DNA of 64,000 nt from Canna indica (lineage: Eukaryota > Streptophyta > Magnoliopsida > Zingiberales > Cannaceae), in contig CP136896.1 of NCBI GenBank assembly GCA_034359265.1, positions 20,553,501-20,617,500 on the forward strand, written 5' to 3'. A program made the translations under genes and the position numbers. Position 1 is the stretch's first letter, and the number at the start of each line of letters is the position of its first letter. Below the pieces are notes generated by a model. The model did not search any database, was not told the origin of the DNA, and worked only from the letters and a program-made list of their open reading frames with translations. Shown here in pieces: positions 23,576 through 34,127 of this stretch.

Positions 23576-23612
23576 TAGTAGTGTAATGAATAATTTAAAT
23601 AAATATACTTAC

Positions 23613-23942
23613 CATAATGTATGCAGCACGGTTGTCGACGTACTCCCCTGTCCCATGCACTTGATGGTGAGTCCGCTCTAACACTGCCATCGGGGAGGGT
23701 CGCTGGATAGTCCCGTCGTCCAACACCGTTATCTACATTTACAAAACAAATACATTAATTAGTACACAGAGTAACAAATAAAATATATAATTAAAATTAA
23801 GGTATACTTACCATACGGTTCGCGTGCACAGCAAATGCAACCGAGCCGCCAATGTGATGCGCTCCACCCCCCGACATGCGGTTTCTAGCCAAAGTCCTAA
23901 AAATCTTCTGCCATCGATCCATCGACCATAATGCCACGAGCT
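23613..23942 (-). pseudogene. CACTA A second gene, exons 4 and part of 3
   Basis: Exon 4 is 23732-23613 (120 nt, open) and includes the segment ERTHHQVHGTGEYVDNRAAY, part of which is deleted in element B. Exon 3 survives as 23942-23812 (WSMDRWQ, ARNRMSGGGAHH, HANRM). Upstream of 23942 homology to B stops, marking the deletion that removed the rest of the element's genes. Splice junctions match those of B. Confidence 0.85.
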
Positions 23943-24455
23943 AAATCATAACAACTAATCTAAACCGAAAAAATTAATCTAACAAATTAAATAATTAATT
24001 AAATAATTAATCTAAACAATTAAATAAAAATTAAAAAATTAAAAAATCATCATTCTAGCATTTCCAGCGCCGGAGTCCAGTGTCCGACAAATGTCGGACA
24101 CTGGACAACAATGCTCCGGCTGCCGACCACCGGCCGGAGCACCGTCGGCCGAAACCCTATATTTAGGGTTTCAGTCGGTTCTACACTAAATGGAGAGGGG
24201 GATTTTTGCACGACTTACCTGGAGCAAGCGACGACAACGGGCGGCGGCAAGGGACTTCGGCGGTCGAGGACGGCGGGCAGCGACGGCGGAGATTGGCGGC
24301 AGCAGCAGCAGGAAGAGGAAGAAGAAGAAAGGGGGCGGGCGCGATCGCTCGACCTATATAAACTTATCAGCAACGGCTCATCCAGTTGTTAGAAAGCCGT
24401 TGCTGATAAGTAATCATCAGTAATGGCTCACTCGTCTGTTAGCACGCCATTGTAA

Positions 24456-24795
24456 TGGTATGGTATAGTTAAATGACAGTAGCTATGGAGGATAACAGAG
24501 TCTTGGCTAAGCCGATTAAGAATGATAAATAAAAGTCTAATTTGATATGGGTATATAAAGGGCATAAGAGAAATTATAAATTTTGATTGATGATATTTTA
24601 GAACTAAAATTTTATGAAACCATGAGAAATCACCAAATCCATGGTTTAAAAACTTGGCCAAAATTTATGGTTTTCAAACCATGAGATTACCAATACCATA
24701 CCATAACTATTTATTAGAAGTCTTCCCAAACATAAAATTAAACCATACCATACCATGATAAACTATACTCTACCATGAAACAAACAAGACCTAAA
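24456..24795. mobile_element. MITE-like sequence at the truncated end of CACTA A
   Basis: Contains repeated 'ccataccataac' and its complement 'ggtatggtatagtt', and ends outward with the complement of GGTCTTGTTTGTTTCATGG. That end resembles terminal repeats of plant MITEs. The left boundary against CACTA A is unclear. Confidence 0.45.
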
Positions 24796-26250
24796 TGGAA
24801 AAATGAAACCCAAAAAGGGGGGATCCGACTACGAAAAGGAGGGAATCTGGCCATGAAAAGGAGGAAATCTAGCTCAAAAGGAGGGAATTTGGCCATGTAA
24901 AGAGGAGAATCTAGCCCAAAAGGGGTCAATCTAACGACGAAAAGAGGTGAATCTAGCCCAAAAAAGGGGAATCTGGTCATGAAAAGGGAAGAATCTAACC
25001 GCTGGATGTTGTAATATCGCATGGGTGGGAATTTAGTCCTAAAAGAGGGAATGTTGTAACATTCCATGAGCGAAATGTTGTAACTCCTGCCCATGGGATG
25101 CTACAACATTCCACCCCTTTGGAAAAAGAGGGGAATCCAGAACCAAATGGGAGGATTCGCCCATATAAAGGGAAGAATCTAACCCCAAAAGAGGGAATCT
25201 AGCCACGAAAAGAAAAATCTAGCCCAAAAAGATGGGAATCTAGCCACGAAAAGGGGGAAATCTAACTACAGGATGTTGTAACATCCCATGAAATAAAAAA
25301 TTTTATGATACAAATGATGTACTACGGTTCAAAAAAATATTTTGCATCAAAATATTTCACATATTTTTAATTTAAATTTACTTTTATTGATTTTGTGCAA
25401 AAGTCCCTAATTTTTTTTGAGAGTTTGAAATATTTTTTGAGACTCCAACATCTCCCTTTTTATTAAAAAATATTTTCTAAATTAAAATTAATTTTTAAAA
25501 ATTATATACTTTTTAATTGAAAGATGAGCTAAATTTCTCTTTTTGTGGTCAGATTCCCCCATTTTGGGTTAGGTTCTCCTCTTTTCGTGGTAAGATTTTC
25601 TCTTCCCGTGACCAAATTCTCCCTTTTCAATTCTCAAAGGAGGAAAATGTTTTAACATTCCATGGGTGGGATAGATTTGAAAATATTTTTTAATCCCAAA
25701 AGTCTCTAATTTTTTTAGAGTTTGAAAATATTTTTTTAGACTCTGACGTCTATCTTTTTATCATAAAAAATATTTTATAAATTATTTTTAAATATATATA
25801 TATATATTTTATTAAAAAAATGAGCTAGATTTCCCCCTTTTATCGGCCAAATTCCCTCCATTTTGAGTTAGATATATTCTCCCCTTTTCATGATTAGATT
25901 CCCCTCTTTTCATGACTAGATTTTCTACTTATGTGGCCAAATTCCGTCCTTTTTCCAAAGGGGGAATAAGACAACATTCTATGGACAACATCCCATGGGC
26001 AAAAATGTTTTAACATCCCATGGACAATATCCTAACATCTCATGGGGGAATCTAGCAACAAAAACGAAAAAAATCTAATCCAAAAAGGAGAGGATCTAGC
26101 CATGAAAAGGGCGGAAACTAACAAAAGGAGGGAATCCGTCAACGTAAAGAGGTAAATCTAGCCCCAAAAGGAGGGAATTTGGCCATGAAAAGAGGAGAAT
26201 CTATTTCCCCCTTTTTGCGGTTAGATTTCCCCTTTTTCGTGGCCAGATTC
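24796..26250. repeat. Degenerate short-motif repeat field (plus oriented) with AT-rich core
   Basis: Dozens of imperfect units of about 20-27 bp (variants of GGGAATCTAGCCACGAAAAGA, and of AATCTAGCCCAAAAGGAGGG), plus copies of GGGATGTTGTAACATCCC. At 25290-25520 lies one copy of the AT-rich core also found at 14960-15240 and, inverted, at 27450-27580 and 28800-29060. Frames that appear open here are translations of the repeat. Confidence 0.8.
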
Positions 26251-26745
26251 TGTTGGCCTAAGGTTTTTTTAACTTTGGTTTTAATCTCGGTTTTGATGAT
26301 AATAAACATGGAACTAATGTATTCATAAAAAAATATTTTTAGGTTCCATATCAGTTTGCGTGCGTCGTCCCCGATCCGAAAAATCAGAGAAATTTGCAAG
26401 GACGGTCGTCGACGCTTGGATTTCGTCGGGAAGATAGAGGTTAGGTTTAGGATATCTAGCGTGTGTTGTAAATCATCTATTTGATGCATAAGAACCCAAA
26501 AACCAAACCCGAACCCCAAAATATGAAAACCCGTAAAATCAAAAAATGACACTCAAATTCACTAAGTCTAGGGAGCTCATTGGAGGGCTATATGACCTAG
26601 ATATTTTCTTGGCATCAAAAGTCCCGGTAATTGTTCATTAGGTAAAAACTAGTTAACAACATATTTTTAAAGTATTTTTGAAAGCCTTTAACTGATTCAT
26701 ATTTGACCCGATATATTATAAAAAAATTTATTTTTAAATATTTGG
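26251..26745 (+). mobile_element. LTR fragment (first about 490 bp of the 30488-32129 family)
   Basis: Starts TGTTGGCCTAAGG and stays alignable with the solo LTR at 30488 through 'ggagggctatatgacctaga', then breaks off. A different sequence (taaattacacggaacccc...) follows, so the LTR copy is truncated at its 3' side. Confidence 0.85.
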
Positions 26746-27440
26746 GTAAATTACACGGAACCCCCCTCGACTATAGTCAATGTGCGCAAAGACTATCTAA
26801 ACTACCAAGTGTACACGAAATCCCCCACGACTATACTTTTTATTCAAATAATCCCCATCCGTTAGCCCGCACGTTAGTAACTTAACAATAAAACTCCCAC
26901 GTGCGCAGAACCCCATCCCTAGTGCCACGTGGCAGCAATCTCCACCTTTCATCTCATCTGACGATTATCACTTTTTCTTCTACCAATCCCTCACCTACCT
27001 ACACTCCTCCCCTTGCCCTAGACTCCATCACCGCCGCCGCCGCCGTCGGAGGAGGAGGAGGAGGAGGCCGCCCTCACCTACCTACACTCCTCCCCTTGCC
27101 CTAGACTCTATCGCCGCTGCCGGCCGCCTCCTCCTCCTCCTCCTCATCAAGAATCCTCCTCCTCTAGAAGAAGAAGAAGAAGAAGAAGAAGAAGAAGAGG
27201 TCGCCGGCGACCTCCTCCTCCTCCTCCTCAAGAATCATCCTCCTCTAGAAGAAGAAGAAGAAGAAGAAGAAGAAGAAGAAGAAGAAGAAGAAGAAGAAGA
27301 AGAAGAAGAAGAAGAGAAGGAGGAGCGACCTCCTCATCCTCCTTCTCCTTCTCCGGCGACCTCCTCCTCCTCTTCTTCTAGAGGGGGAGGATTCTTCAGG
27401 AGGAGGAGGAGGTCCAACCTCCTCCTCCTCCGGCGGTGGC
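26746..27440. repeat. Unique-looking segment grading into GAA/TCC trinucleotide cluster
   Basis: Begins 'taaattacacggaaccccc', a phrase like those at ends of some plant DNA elements. From about 26990 it is a cluster of (CCG)n, (GGA)n, (TCC)n and (GAA)n tracts, with a partly duplicated block (27125-27200 and 27205-27320). The longest pure tract is (GAA)n at 27251-27314. Homopurine and homopyrimidine tracts face each other as mirror repeats. Open frames here are repeat artefacts. Confidence 0.85.
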
Positions 27441-28384
27441 ATATTTTGATATTTTGATGCAAACTAAATTTAAATCTATAAACTAAATTTAAATTAAAAG
27501 CTCTGAAATATTTTGATGCAAAATAGTTTTTTGAACCGTAATACATCATTTGTATCATAAAATTTTTATTTAATGAGATGTTACAACATCCCACTGTTAG
27601 ATCTCCCCTTTATGTGGCTAGATTCCCTCCTTTTTGGGCTTGATTCTCCATGTACTTACCAAATTTTCTTATTTTTGAACTAGATTCCTCCAATTTCGTG
27701 GTCGGATCCCCCCTTGGTTCCGGATTCCCCTCTTTTCCGAAGGGGTGGATTGTTGTAACATCCCATGGGCGGGATGTTACAACATTCCCCACTTTTTGGA
27801 CTAGATTTCTGCCCATGGTAAGTTACAATATCTCACGATTAGAATTCTCATTTTTCATGATCATATTCCCTTTTTTGGGCTAGATTCACCCTTTTATGTC
27901 GCCAAATTTCCTCATTTTCGGATAGATTCTCCTCTTTCTGTGGCCACATTCCCTCCTTTTGGACTAAATTCCCCTCTTTATGTGGTAAGATTCTGCACCT
28001 TTTTGTAGTCGAATTCCTCCTTTTGGGGCTAAATTTTCCCCTTTATGTGGCTAGACTCCTCATTTTGGGCTAGATTTTTCCCTTTTATGGCTAAATTCCT
28101 TTATTTTTGAACTAGATTCATCTATTTTCGTTGCTAGATTCTCCTCTTTATGTGGTCAAATTCCCTTATTTTTGGGTTGATTCCCCCTTCTCGTGGCCAG
28201 ATTTTCTCATTTTTGGGCTAGATCATCCTTTTTGTAGCTATGTTCCCCTTTTGATGGTAGATTCCTCCCTTTCCGTGGTCGGATTCTCCCATTTGGTTCC
28301 AAATTTCCCTCTTTTTTCAAATGGGAAGAATGTTTTGGATTAATCCGTTTTTTCTGGACTAGATTCATGCAAATGAGATGTTGT
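27441..28384. repeat. Degenerate short-motif repeat field (minus oriented)
   Basis: Inverted counterpart of 24796-25520: the AT-rich core is at 27450-27580, then runs of 'tagattctcctctttatgtg' and 'gctagattccctcctttttg' variants. No gene. Confidence 0.8.
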
Positions 28385-28675
28385 CCATGGGATGTTACAA
28401 CATCCCGCCCCATGGGATGTTATCTGGGATGTTACAACATCCCATGAGCGTTGTCCATGGGATGTTACAACATCTCGCCCCATGGGATGTTATCCATGGC
28501 ATTTTACAACATCCCGCCCCATGGGATGTGTAGTCCATGAGATGTTACAATATTCTCGCCCATGGTATGTTACAACATTCTCGCCCATGGGATGTTACAA
28601 CAACCCGGCCTATGGTATGTTACAATATCTCGTCACATTGGATGTTGTCAACGAGATGTTACAACACCCCCCTTG
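28385..28675. repeat. Array of GGGATGTTACAACATCCC palindromes
   Basis: Nine copies of a near-perfect 18-bp palindrome (GGGATGTT-ac-AACATCCC), often followed by CGCCCCATGGGATG, spaced 20-40 bp. Isolated copies occur at about 15425, 25280, 27580 and 27760 within the same composite element. The intervening bases are mostly the same short phrases. Confidence 0.9.
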
Positions 28676-29340
28676 AGAAAAAGGGAGAATTTGGCCACGG
28701 AGAGAAAAAATCTAGCCACGAAAAGAGGGGAATCTAGCCATGGAAAGAGGGGATTCTAGCACAAAAGGGGTACTAACAATGAAAAGGAGGGGAATATAGC
28801 CATTTTTTTAAATTAAAAAATATAATTTTAAAAATTAATTTTAATTTATAAAATATTTTTTATGAAAAAAAGGATATGTTAGAGTCTAAAAAAATATGTT
28901 CAAACTCTAAAAAATTAGAAATTTTTGCACAAAATTTATAAAATAAATTTAAATTAAAAACCGTGAAATATTTTGATGCAAAATATTTTTTTTGGACCAT
29001 ATAGTACATCAAATGTATCATAAAAAAATTTATTTCGTGAATTAAAAATTTTGGGTCATATTTTTCTCTTTCTTTGGTCGGATTCCCCCCTTTTGAGCTA
29101 GATTTCCCCCCTTTTGTTGCCAAATTCCCCCCTTCGATTCTGGATTCCCCCCTCTCAGGTGAGAGAAAAGGGGGAAATAATGAGGTGAGAGAAAAGGAGA
29201 GAATGAATATTGATCTATCAGAATCTTCTTAATAATGAAGTTTCATGCGATCACAGAAATTACGACTGAATTGTGCAGGTTTTGGCCAATTTCCTAGAAA
29301 TCAGATTCGTAAAATAATATTACTAGGGTTTTAGAGCCGA
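28676..29340. repeat. Right arm of the composite element and short flank
   Basis: Motif runs (28680-28800), the inverted AT-rich core (28800-29060) and outer 'gagagaaaaggggg...aataatgaggtgagag' (29150-29215) mirror the left arm at 14490-15300. The last 120 bases are flank leading into the gag relic. Confidence 0.7.
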
Positions 29341-32330
29341 GCTAATGTGGGCGAGTGGTGTTGTCGACCACCATGATTGCTCGGAGATATCTCTTTCTAG
29401 TTGAGCTCGATTCGTTGCCTCCTGCGAACTCGCCAATAATGTAATCAATAACTCCTCGGAGTTCATTTCTTGAGTGGTCAGCTCGATTGTTTTCCCTTTG
29501 GCTTGGGTGGGGGTTTGGAGGCGTCCGGCTTCGGCTTCTATTTCGACGTCGGTGGTCTCGTCTTCTGCTTCGACCATGTTCCCTTTGGTGGTGGATATAT
29601 CTATCGAGGCGTCCTACGAGGACCAGGTCCTCAAGTTGGTCCCTGAGCACTACACAGTCTTCGGTGGTATGCCCGTAGGTGTCATGGAAAGCACATTTTT
29701 TGCTCATGTCAACATTGGGTCACAGCTTCTGTTTCCCGACATTGGCATGGTGCCTAAGGAGCTTTAAGTCGTAGATTTCCTGAAGGATATTATCCTTCCT
29801 GATGTTAATGGAGTGTACCTTTCATATCGGACATTCGGACGGGGTGGTGATCTCGTCCCCCTACCGTTGTCCTGCTCACGACGGTTGCGATCTTCGCCTT
29901 TCTTGTCTGCTCATTTGGACTTTTTATCTTCGACAGTGTCTTTGGTATTCTTCTTGTCGGCCTTCCTGGCCTCGCGAAGTTCTTCCATCTCTATAAAACT
30001 TACGGCCTTCTCCTGTAACTTGGTCATATCTTTCAATATCATCAGGGCAATCTGGTTGGCAATGTATCCAGGCTTCAGCCTATATTTGATGGAGTGGAGC
30101 TCGACTTGAGGGTCGCGATTCGGGACTTCTGTAGCCGCGGTCTGAAACCTTCGTATGTAATCCCTTAGGGGCTCATGAGGCCATTGCTTGATATAGTGGA
30201 GGGTGTCCTCCGTCTTGGTGTAAATCCGAGATGAGGAGAATCGACTCGCGAATGCGCGGGAGAGTTCCGCGAAAGTGTATGGATCCTAGTAGAAGGGAGG
30301 ATAACCAAAGTAGAGTGGTTTTCTCCAAGAAGGGCGGGAAAGCCCTGCATAGGAAGGGATCGGTCGCTCCGTTGAGGAGCACTATGGACCTAAACATCGT
30401 TAGGTGTATGGTTGGGTCGCCCATACCATTGTAGGGCTTCAGAATGGTCGACAACATGAACCTGGGTAAGAGGCACGTCACCATGATTGTTGGCCTAAGG
30501 TTTTCAACCTTGGTCTTAATCTCAATTTTGATGATAACAAACAAGGAACTAATGTTTCATTGAAAAATACTTTAAGGTTCCATATCGGTTAGCGCACGAT
30601 GTCCCCGATAGAAAAAATCGAAGAAATCAGAGACATCGACAAGGATGCTCGGGATTTTAGGTCTAGGGTGTCTATCTTGTGTTGTAACTCCTCATGATGA
30701 TGCATAAGATCCCAAAAACCAAATCCGAACTCCAAAACATGAAAAACCGATAAATTAGAAAATGACCTTGAAATTCACTAAGCCTAGGGAGCTCCTTGGA
30801 GGGCTATATGACCTAGACATTTTCTTGACACAAAAAATGACAGTAATTGTTCCTTGGGTAACAACTTGATAACGAGATATTTTAAAGAAATTTTTGGAGG
30901 CCTTTAGCATACCCATATTTGACCTGAGGGATTAGAAAATTTTCGTTTTCCAAAAGTTTGTACTAGGCCCCAAAAATTAGATTTTTATTCTTAAGGATTT
31001 TGATTTTTTAGATATTTTTATTGAATCCAAATGGGGGGTAATCCTTATATAACATTTATGTTTTAAAGTTATTAACTTAAAGTTAATAAATGTTCTATTT
31101 GTAGACTTAGTGAAGACGGAACCCAGAAACGAGCAAACAAGAAAAAACTCAGCCAAACCAAGTGCCTTGCCCAGATTCGATCGACCAGCCGAAGGCAAAA
31201 ATGGGCAATAGGGAATTTGGTCGATCGACTGGTCGATCGAATGGTACCCAGAACTGGCAGAACGCTTTGGTCGCTCGGTCGATCGACCGACGATCGATCG
31301 GACCTGCGATCGGCGGTCGGTAACGGGCAAAAATCCTCCCGTTGAGAAGAGGCGAGCTCTCTCTTCTCTTCATGACTTATAAATAGGAAGCCATGAGAGC
31401 CTTCCTCCATGATGTTGATCACTTCTAACCTCCTTGAGCCATCTTTTGATCAATTCTAAGCCCTCATTGAGCCATTCTTGTGAAAACCCTAGCTTGAACC
31501 TTTCATCTCTTTGATTGAGCCTTTACTTCATTGCTTCACCATCAAAGACATCAAGAGAAGACTAGGAATCTTGTTGTGGAGCTAAGTATTTTATTGTTTG
31601 ATTTATTGCTCCATTTAGTGTTGTATTTTTCTTGTTATTTCATTGTATTTGAGTTTGTATAAACCTAAAGTGCTAGGTTGATTGAGTTGGTGGTTGCCTT
31701 GGTGTTAAGGCTTAAATCCACTATTGTAAACTTAGTTTACTAGGTTTAGTTGGGTTGTCCCTTAGGTTGAGGTGAGAGAGTGCTCTCGGTAGGAAGACAA
31801 AATACTTTCGGGTGTGGAAGTGTCTTCTGTTTGAGAGCAGAGACTTTTCGATGTAAAGGAAACTAATTAATCTAGTTAAACCAGTTTGAAAATCCTAAGC
31901 GGGGTGCTTAGGTAGTGGAGTAGACATTGAGGTCGAACCACTATAAATCATTGTGTTAGCATTGTCTCTCTTGTGTTTATTTAATTGCCTTATTATTTGC
32001 TTTCGCACATAATTATCTCATACTGTGTTTTGCCTAAGAAAATGATTAAAATCGATAAATCAAATTTAGTCAAAAAGATTAGATAACACACTATTCACCC
32101 CCCCATTAGTTTCGGCCATTTCACCAACAATGATGTGTTCGGCGAAGGATCCCGAGTCGACGGGAAAGGGAGTATCGACTTTTTGTAACTCTGGAATCTT
32201 TCCCTCTTCCTTGGAGAGGTGTGCTGGAAATCTCGTCTTGAATGACGGAGACTGGTCTCCTTCTTTTCGAGTGGTTGCTTTCTTCGCCTTCTAAGCGGCG
32301 GCGCTCGTGCTTGATAATGAAATTTGAACT
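29340..32330 (-). pseudogene. Ty3/gypsy gag-region relic, split by a solo LTR
   Basis: Reads on the minus strand. Before the LTR (32330-32135): SPSFKTRFPAHL, then PFPVDSGSFAEHIM. After it (30482-30150): ILKPYNGMGDPTIHLTMF, then LLNGATDPFLCRAFPPFL and LLLGSI. This is the gag capsid pattern 'KPYDGSGDPxxHLxxFxxxMxLxGASDAxLCRAFPxxLKG'. Further on (29707-29342): CAFHDTYGHTTEDCVVLRDQ, an Arg-rich stretch, and a GGNESSSTRKRYLRA motif near the gag-protease border. Multiple stops and frameshifts. Frames join across the LTR insertion once one ATGAT copy is removed. Confidence 0.85.
30488..32129 (+). mobile_element. Solo LTR, complete, with 5-bp target duplication
   Basis: Begins TGTTGGCC and ends CACCAACA (6-bp terminal inverted repeat TGTTGG/CCAACA). 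Flanked by ATGAT at 30483-30487 and 32130-32134. There are no internal retrotransposon genes, which fits LTR-LTR recombination. The 1642-bp LTR includes a GATCGATC/GTCGACC-rich patch (31170-31320). Related copies are at 26251, 61300 and, inverted, 38110-39318. The parent superfamily cannot be assigned from the LTR alone. Confidence 0.92.
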
Positions 32331-32781
32331 TAGGTTACCCGATGAGTGTTATGTCTGTATTTATTGCAGGTGGAGGTGATGATGCTGCCCGATAATCTCG
32401 CGTGGATATTGCTCGGAATAGTACTAGTCGGGTTCAGGAGTGCGGGGCGTTACTGGGCCTAATTCGGCCATGCCCAATAGTACTAGTCTACAAAATTTTT
32501 AAAATTCGCCACGTTGGCAAAACTAGATTGATACAATACCATATGATAATTTTGAATGTTGCTTTTATTGATATATACAAAGAAGAAATCCAAAATTTCA
32601 AGATATATCCATAACATACTAAAATACTAAGAATACCCTCAAAATTAAATGACCCTCCATTTTAAATATAGTTTCTTAATTTTACCACTTAAATACGCAC
32701 TTTCTGTAGTTCTTTAGGTGATTCAAAATAAAATATATAACTTTTTGTTATGCATGACATAAATTTATTTTTTAAAATTCA
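32135..32781. other. Remaining gag flank and AT-rich spacer
   Basis: Up to about 32330 this is the upstream part of the gag relic. The rest is AT-rich with no gene or recognised end. Confidence 0.4.
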
Positions 32782-33039
32782 TGTCAATATATCCTGAACT
32801 TTGCATTTTTTCTCAAATTTATCCAAAACTTTTATTTCATCAAATTGTATTATGTACTATTGGATTTGTATCAATTTTATCCCCCGTCAAGTATTCGTCA
32901 ATAACTCCCGTTTAAGATGATGACGTGACTTTCTGATGTGAATTAAAATAATATTTTTTAAAATAATAAAAAAATTATGTCAGTTTATATACAAATAGTA
33001 TAAAATATTCTATTATTTTATGTGGCATCATGGCGTCGT

Positions 33040-33269
33040 AAAAGAATCGCTTGATGGAGACAACGCCAACGTCGCCGAGGTGGTAGTCTAGGTTAAGCTC
33101 GCGCGGTCCATGTCGGCAACGGCTACATCTCCACGGCGGAGCTTGTCTTCTACATCTCAGTGGTAGTCCTGTTGCCGCATCTCACTCGATCATCTACATG
33201 GATGTGTCTTCGTCTTACTCCTGGTCGAGGAAGATTCCGCAGTCGAGGATGAGTCTTCAATGGTAGCAG
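33040..33269 (+). pseudogene. Calmodulin-like EF-hand fragment, copy 1
   Basis: At 33114-33149 the plus frame reads GNGYISTAELV, half of an EF-hand. Nearby bases match the reverse complement of copy 2 (36290-36445) or copy 2 directly, so the segment is rearranged. It continues after the hAT MITE at 33924-34110, which is about 85-90% identical to 35834-36010. No intact frame. Confidence 0.55.
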
Positions 33270-33923
33270 TAGGGGTGAGAAAAAAATTGGTTTTTCGGTT
33301 AACCGGAGAACCAGTTCGAAACCGAACTGGTTTTTTCGGTTAATCAAACCAGATTTTTCGATTTCAGATTATATTTTTGAAAAATTCGGTTTTCGAGTTC
33401 GGGTTCGGTCCGCGGTTTAAAAAATCCACCGATTTCAGTTAACCGACCGGTTCAATATAATTTATTAATTTTTAATTATATATATATATTAATAATGATT
33501 CATAAATTATAAAAAAAATTAAAAAATTAACCAAATAATTTATAAATTATAAAAAATATAAAAAATATTAAAAAATTATAAAAATATATAAAAAAGATAA
33601 AAATTGTAAACATTATAAAAATATATATAAATTATTAAATTTTACATCACATTATCTTAGCTCAAGTGGTTTCACTTTTTTTTTTCTTTTTTCTCAATAG
33701 GGATTAGATATTTGTTTGGATTTTTTTGCATATGTGATTTGTATAATATTAATATGTTTGCAAGTTAAAAAATTTTATTGGTTAGTCAAAAATTATCGGT
33801 TAACCAAACCAAAAAAACTGAAATCGAATTGATGATTAACCGAAGTTAATGGACTGGTCTACAGTTAATGATTTTGAAAAACCAAATTTAATGGACCGAT
33901 TAATCGGTCCATGCTCACCTCTA
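33270..33923. mobile_element. hAT-type MITE (TAGGGGTG family), copy 2
   Basis: TIRs are TAGGGGTGAG and CTCACCTCTA; flanks are GGTAGCAG (left) and GGTAACAT (right), an imperfect 8-bp duplication. The related sequence at 35820-35840 (cttccatgacagcatgcgtc) lacks the element and serves as an empty site. Same family and orientation as 12236-12827. Confidence 0.88.
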
Positions 33924-34127
33924 GGTAACATGCGTCTCTCTGTTCCTCTTACTCCTCGTCGGCCGCTTCCCCAACCCGATGGGAGGAAAGCTCGATAGGC
34001 GTCTCATGAATTTGTGCTTCCACATCCAAAAGAATCCCTGCCATAGAGAAGACGAGTTGCATCGCGTAATTTCAGATTCCGTATAGGAAGTGCTGGTCTT
34101 CGAGATCTAATGAATATTCTTGCTTAA

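Larger units (their letters stand above)
16609..23583 (+). mobile_element. CACTA (En/Spm-type) element B, complete ends, 6975 bp
   Basis: Starts CACTACTAGAAA and ends TTTCTAGTAGTG, perfect CACTA termini, flanked by the 3-bp duplication TAA (16606-16608 and 23584-23586). Subterminal arrays of AGCAACGGCTTTC/GCCGTTGCTGAT lie at 16625-16915 and 23235-23575. In the En/Spm model such motifs bind the TNPA-type protein. Inside are a tnp2-type transposase reading frame and a spliced Transposase_24-type gene, both disabled by few mutations. Both genes read left to right. Confidence 0.95.
15474..24455 (-). mobile_element. CACTA element A (defective), split by element B
   Basis: The left end CATTACTGGAATAATGG is a decayed form of the CACTA terminus CACTACTAGAAAAATGG. 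It is followed by subterminal repeats built on CAGCAACGGCTT and its complement (15490-15850). The other part (23587-24455) carries the matching 5' half with a few subterminal repeats (24355-24455) and appears truncated there by a MITE-like sequence. Gene content on the minus strand matches exons 3 to 5 of element B's second gene, but the whole tnp2 gene is missing. A is therefore an internally deleted, non-autonomous relative of B, about 2 kb without the insertion. Confidence 0.85.
14490..29215. mobile_element. 14.7-kb inverted-repeat composite element (unclassified)
   Basis: The left arm (14490-15470) and the right arm (29215 back to about 28370) are collinear inverted copies. From outside in, each holds 'tctctcacctcattaattat' stretches, motif runs such as 'gagaatctagccacgaaaag', an AT-rich core with 'gatacaaatgatatactacg' and 'tattttgcatcaaaatattt', reversed motif runs, and 'gggatgttgtaacatccc'. 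Further copies of the motif runs and AT core lie inside (24770-26240 plus-oriented, 27440-28370 minus-oriented). No transposase belonging to this element was found and the class is unknown. A long-TIR MULE or a fold-back element are candidates. CACTA element A and an LTR fragment are nested inside. Confidence 0.55.

Noticed and set aside
24111..24423. Plus-strand frames rich in GGRGRR / EEEEE
   Set aside because: They lie antisense to the 5' leader of CACTA A, which is homologous to the non-coding leader of B.
27245..27442. Open frame encoding a long poly-Phe / Pro-Glu protein
   Set aside because: It is a direct translation of the GAA/TCC microsatellite, with no conserved sequence.
28385..28675. 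Regularly spaced palindromic repeats resembling a CRISPR array
   Set aside because: This is plant nuclear DNA, the intervening bases are themselves repetitive, there are no cas genes, and repeat and spacer lengths vary.
28392..28759. Open frames with repeated MLQ / WDVTT motif
   Set aside because: Translation of the GGGATGTTACAACATCCC repeat.
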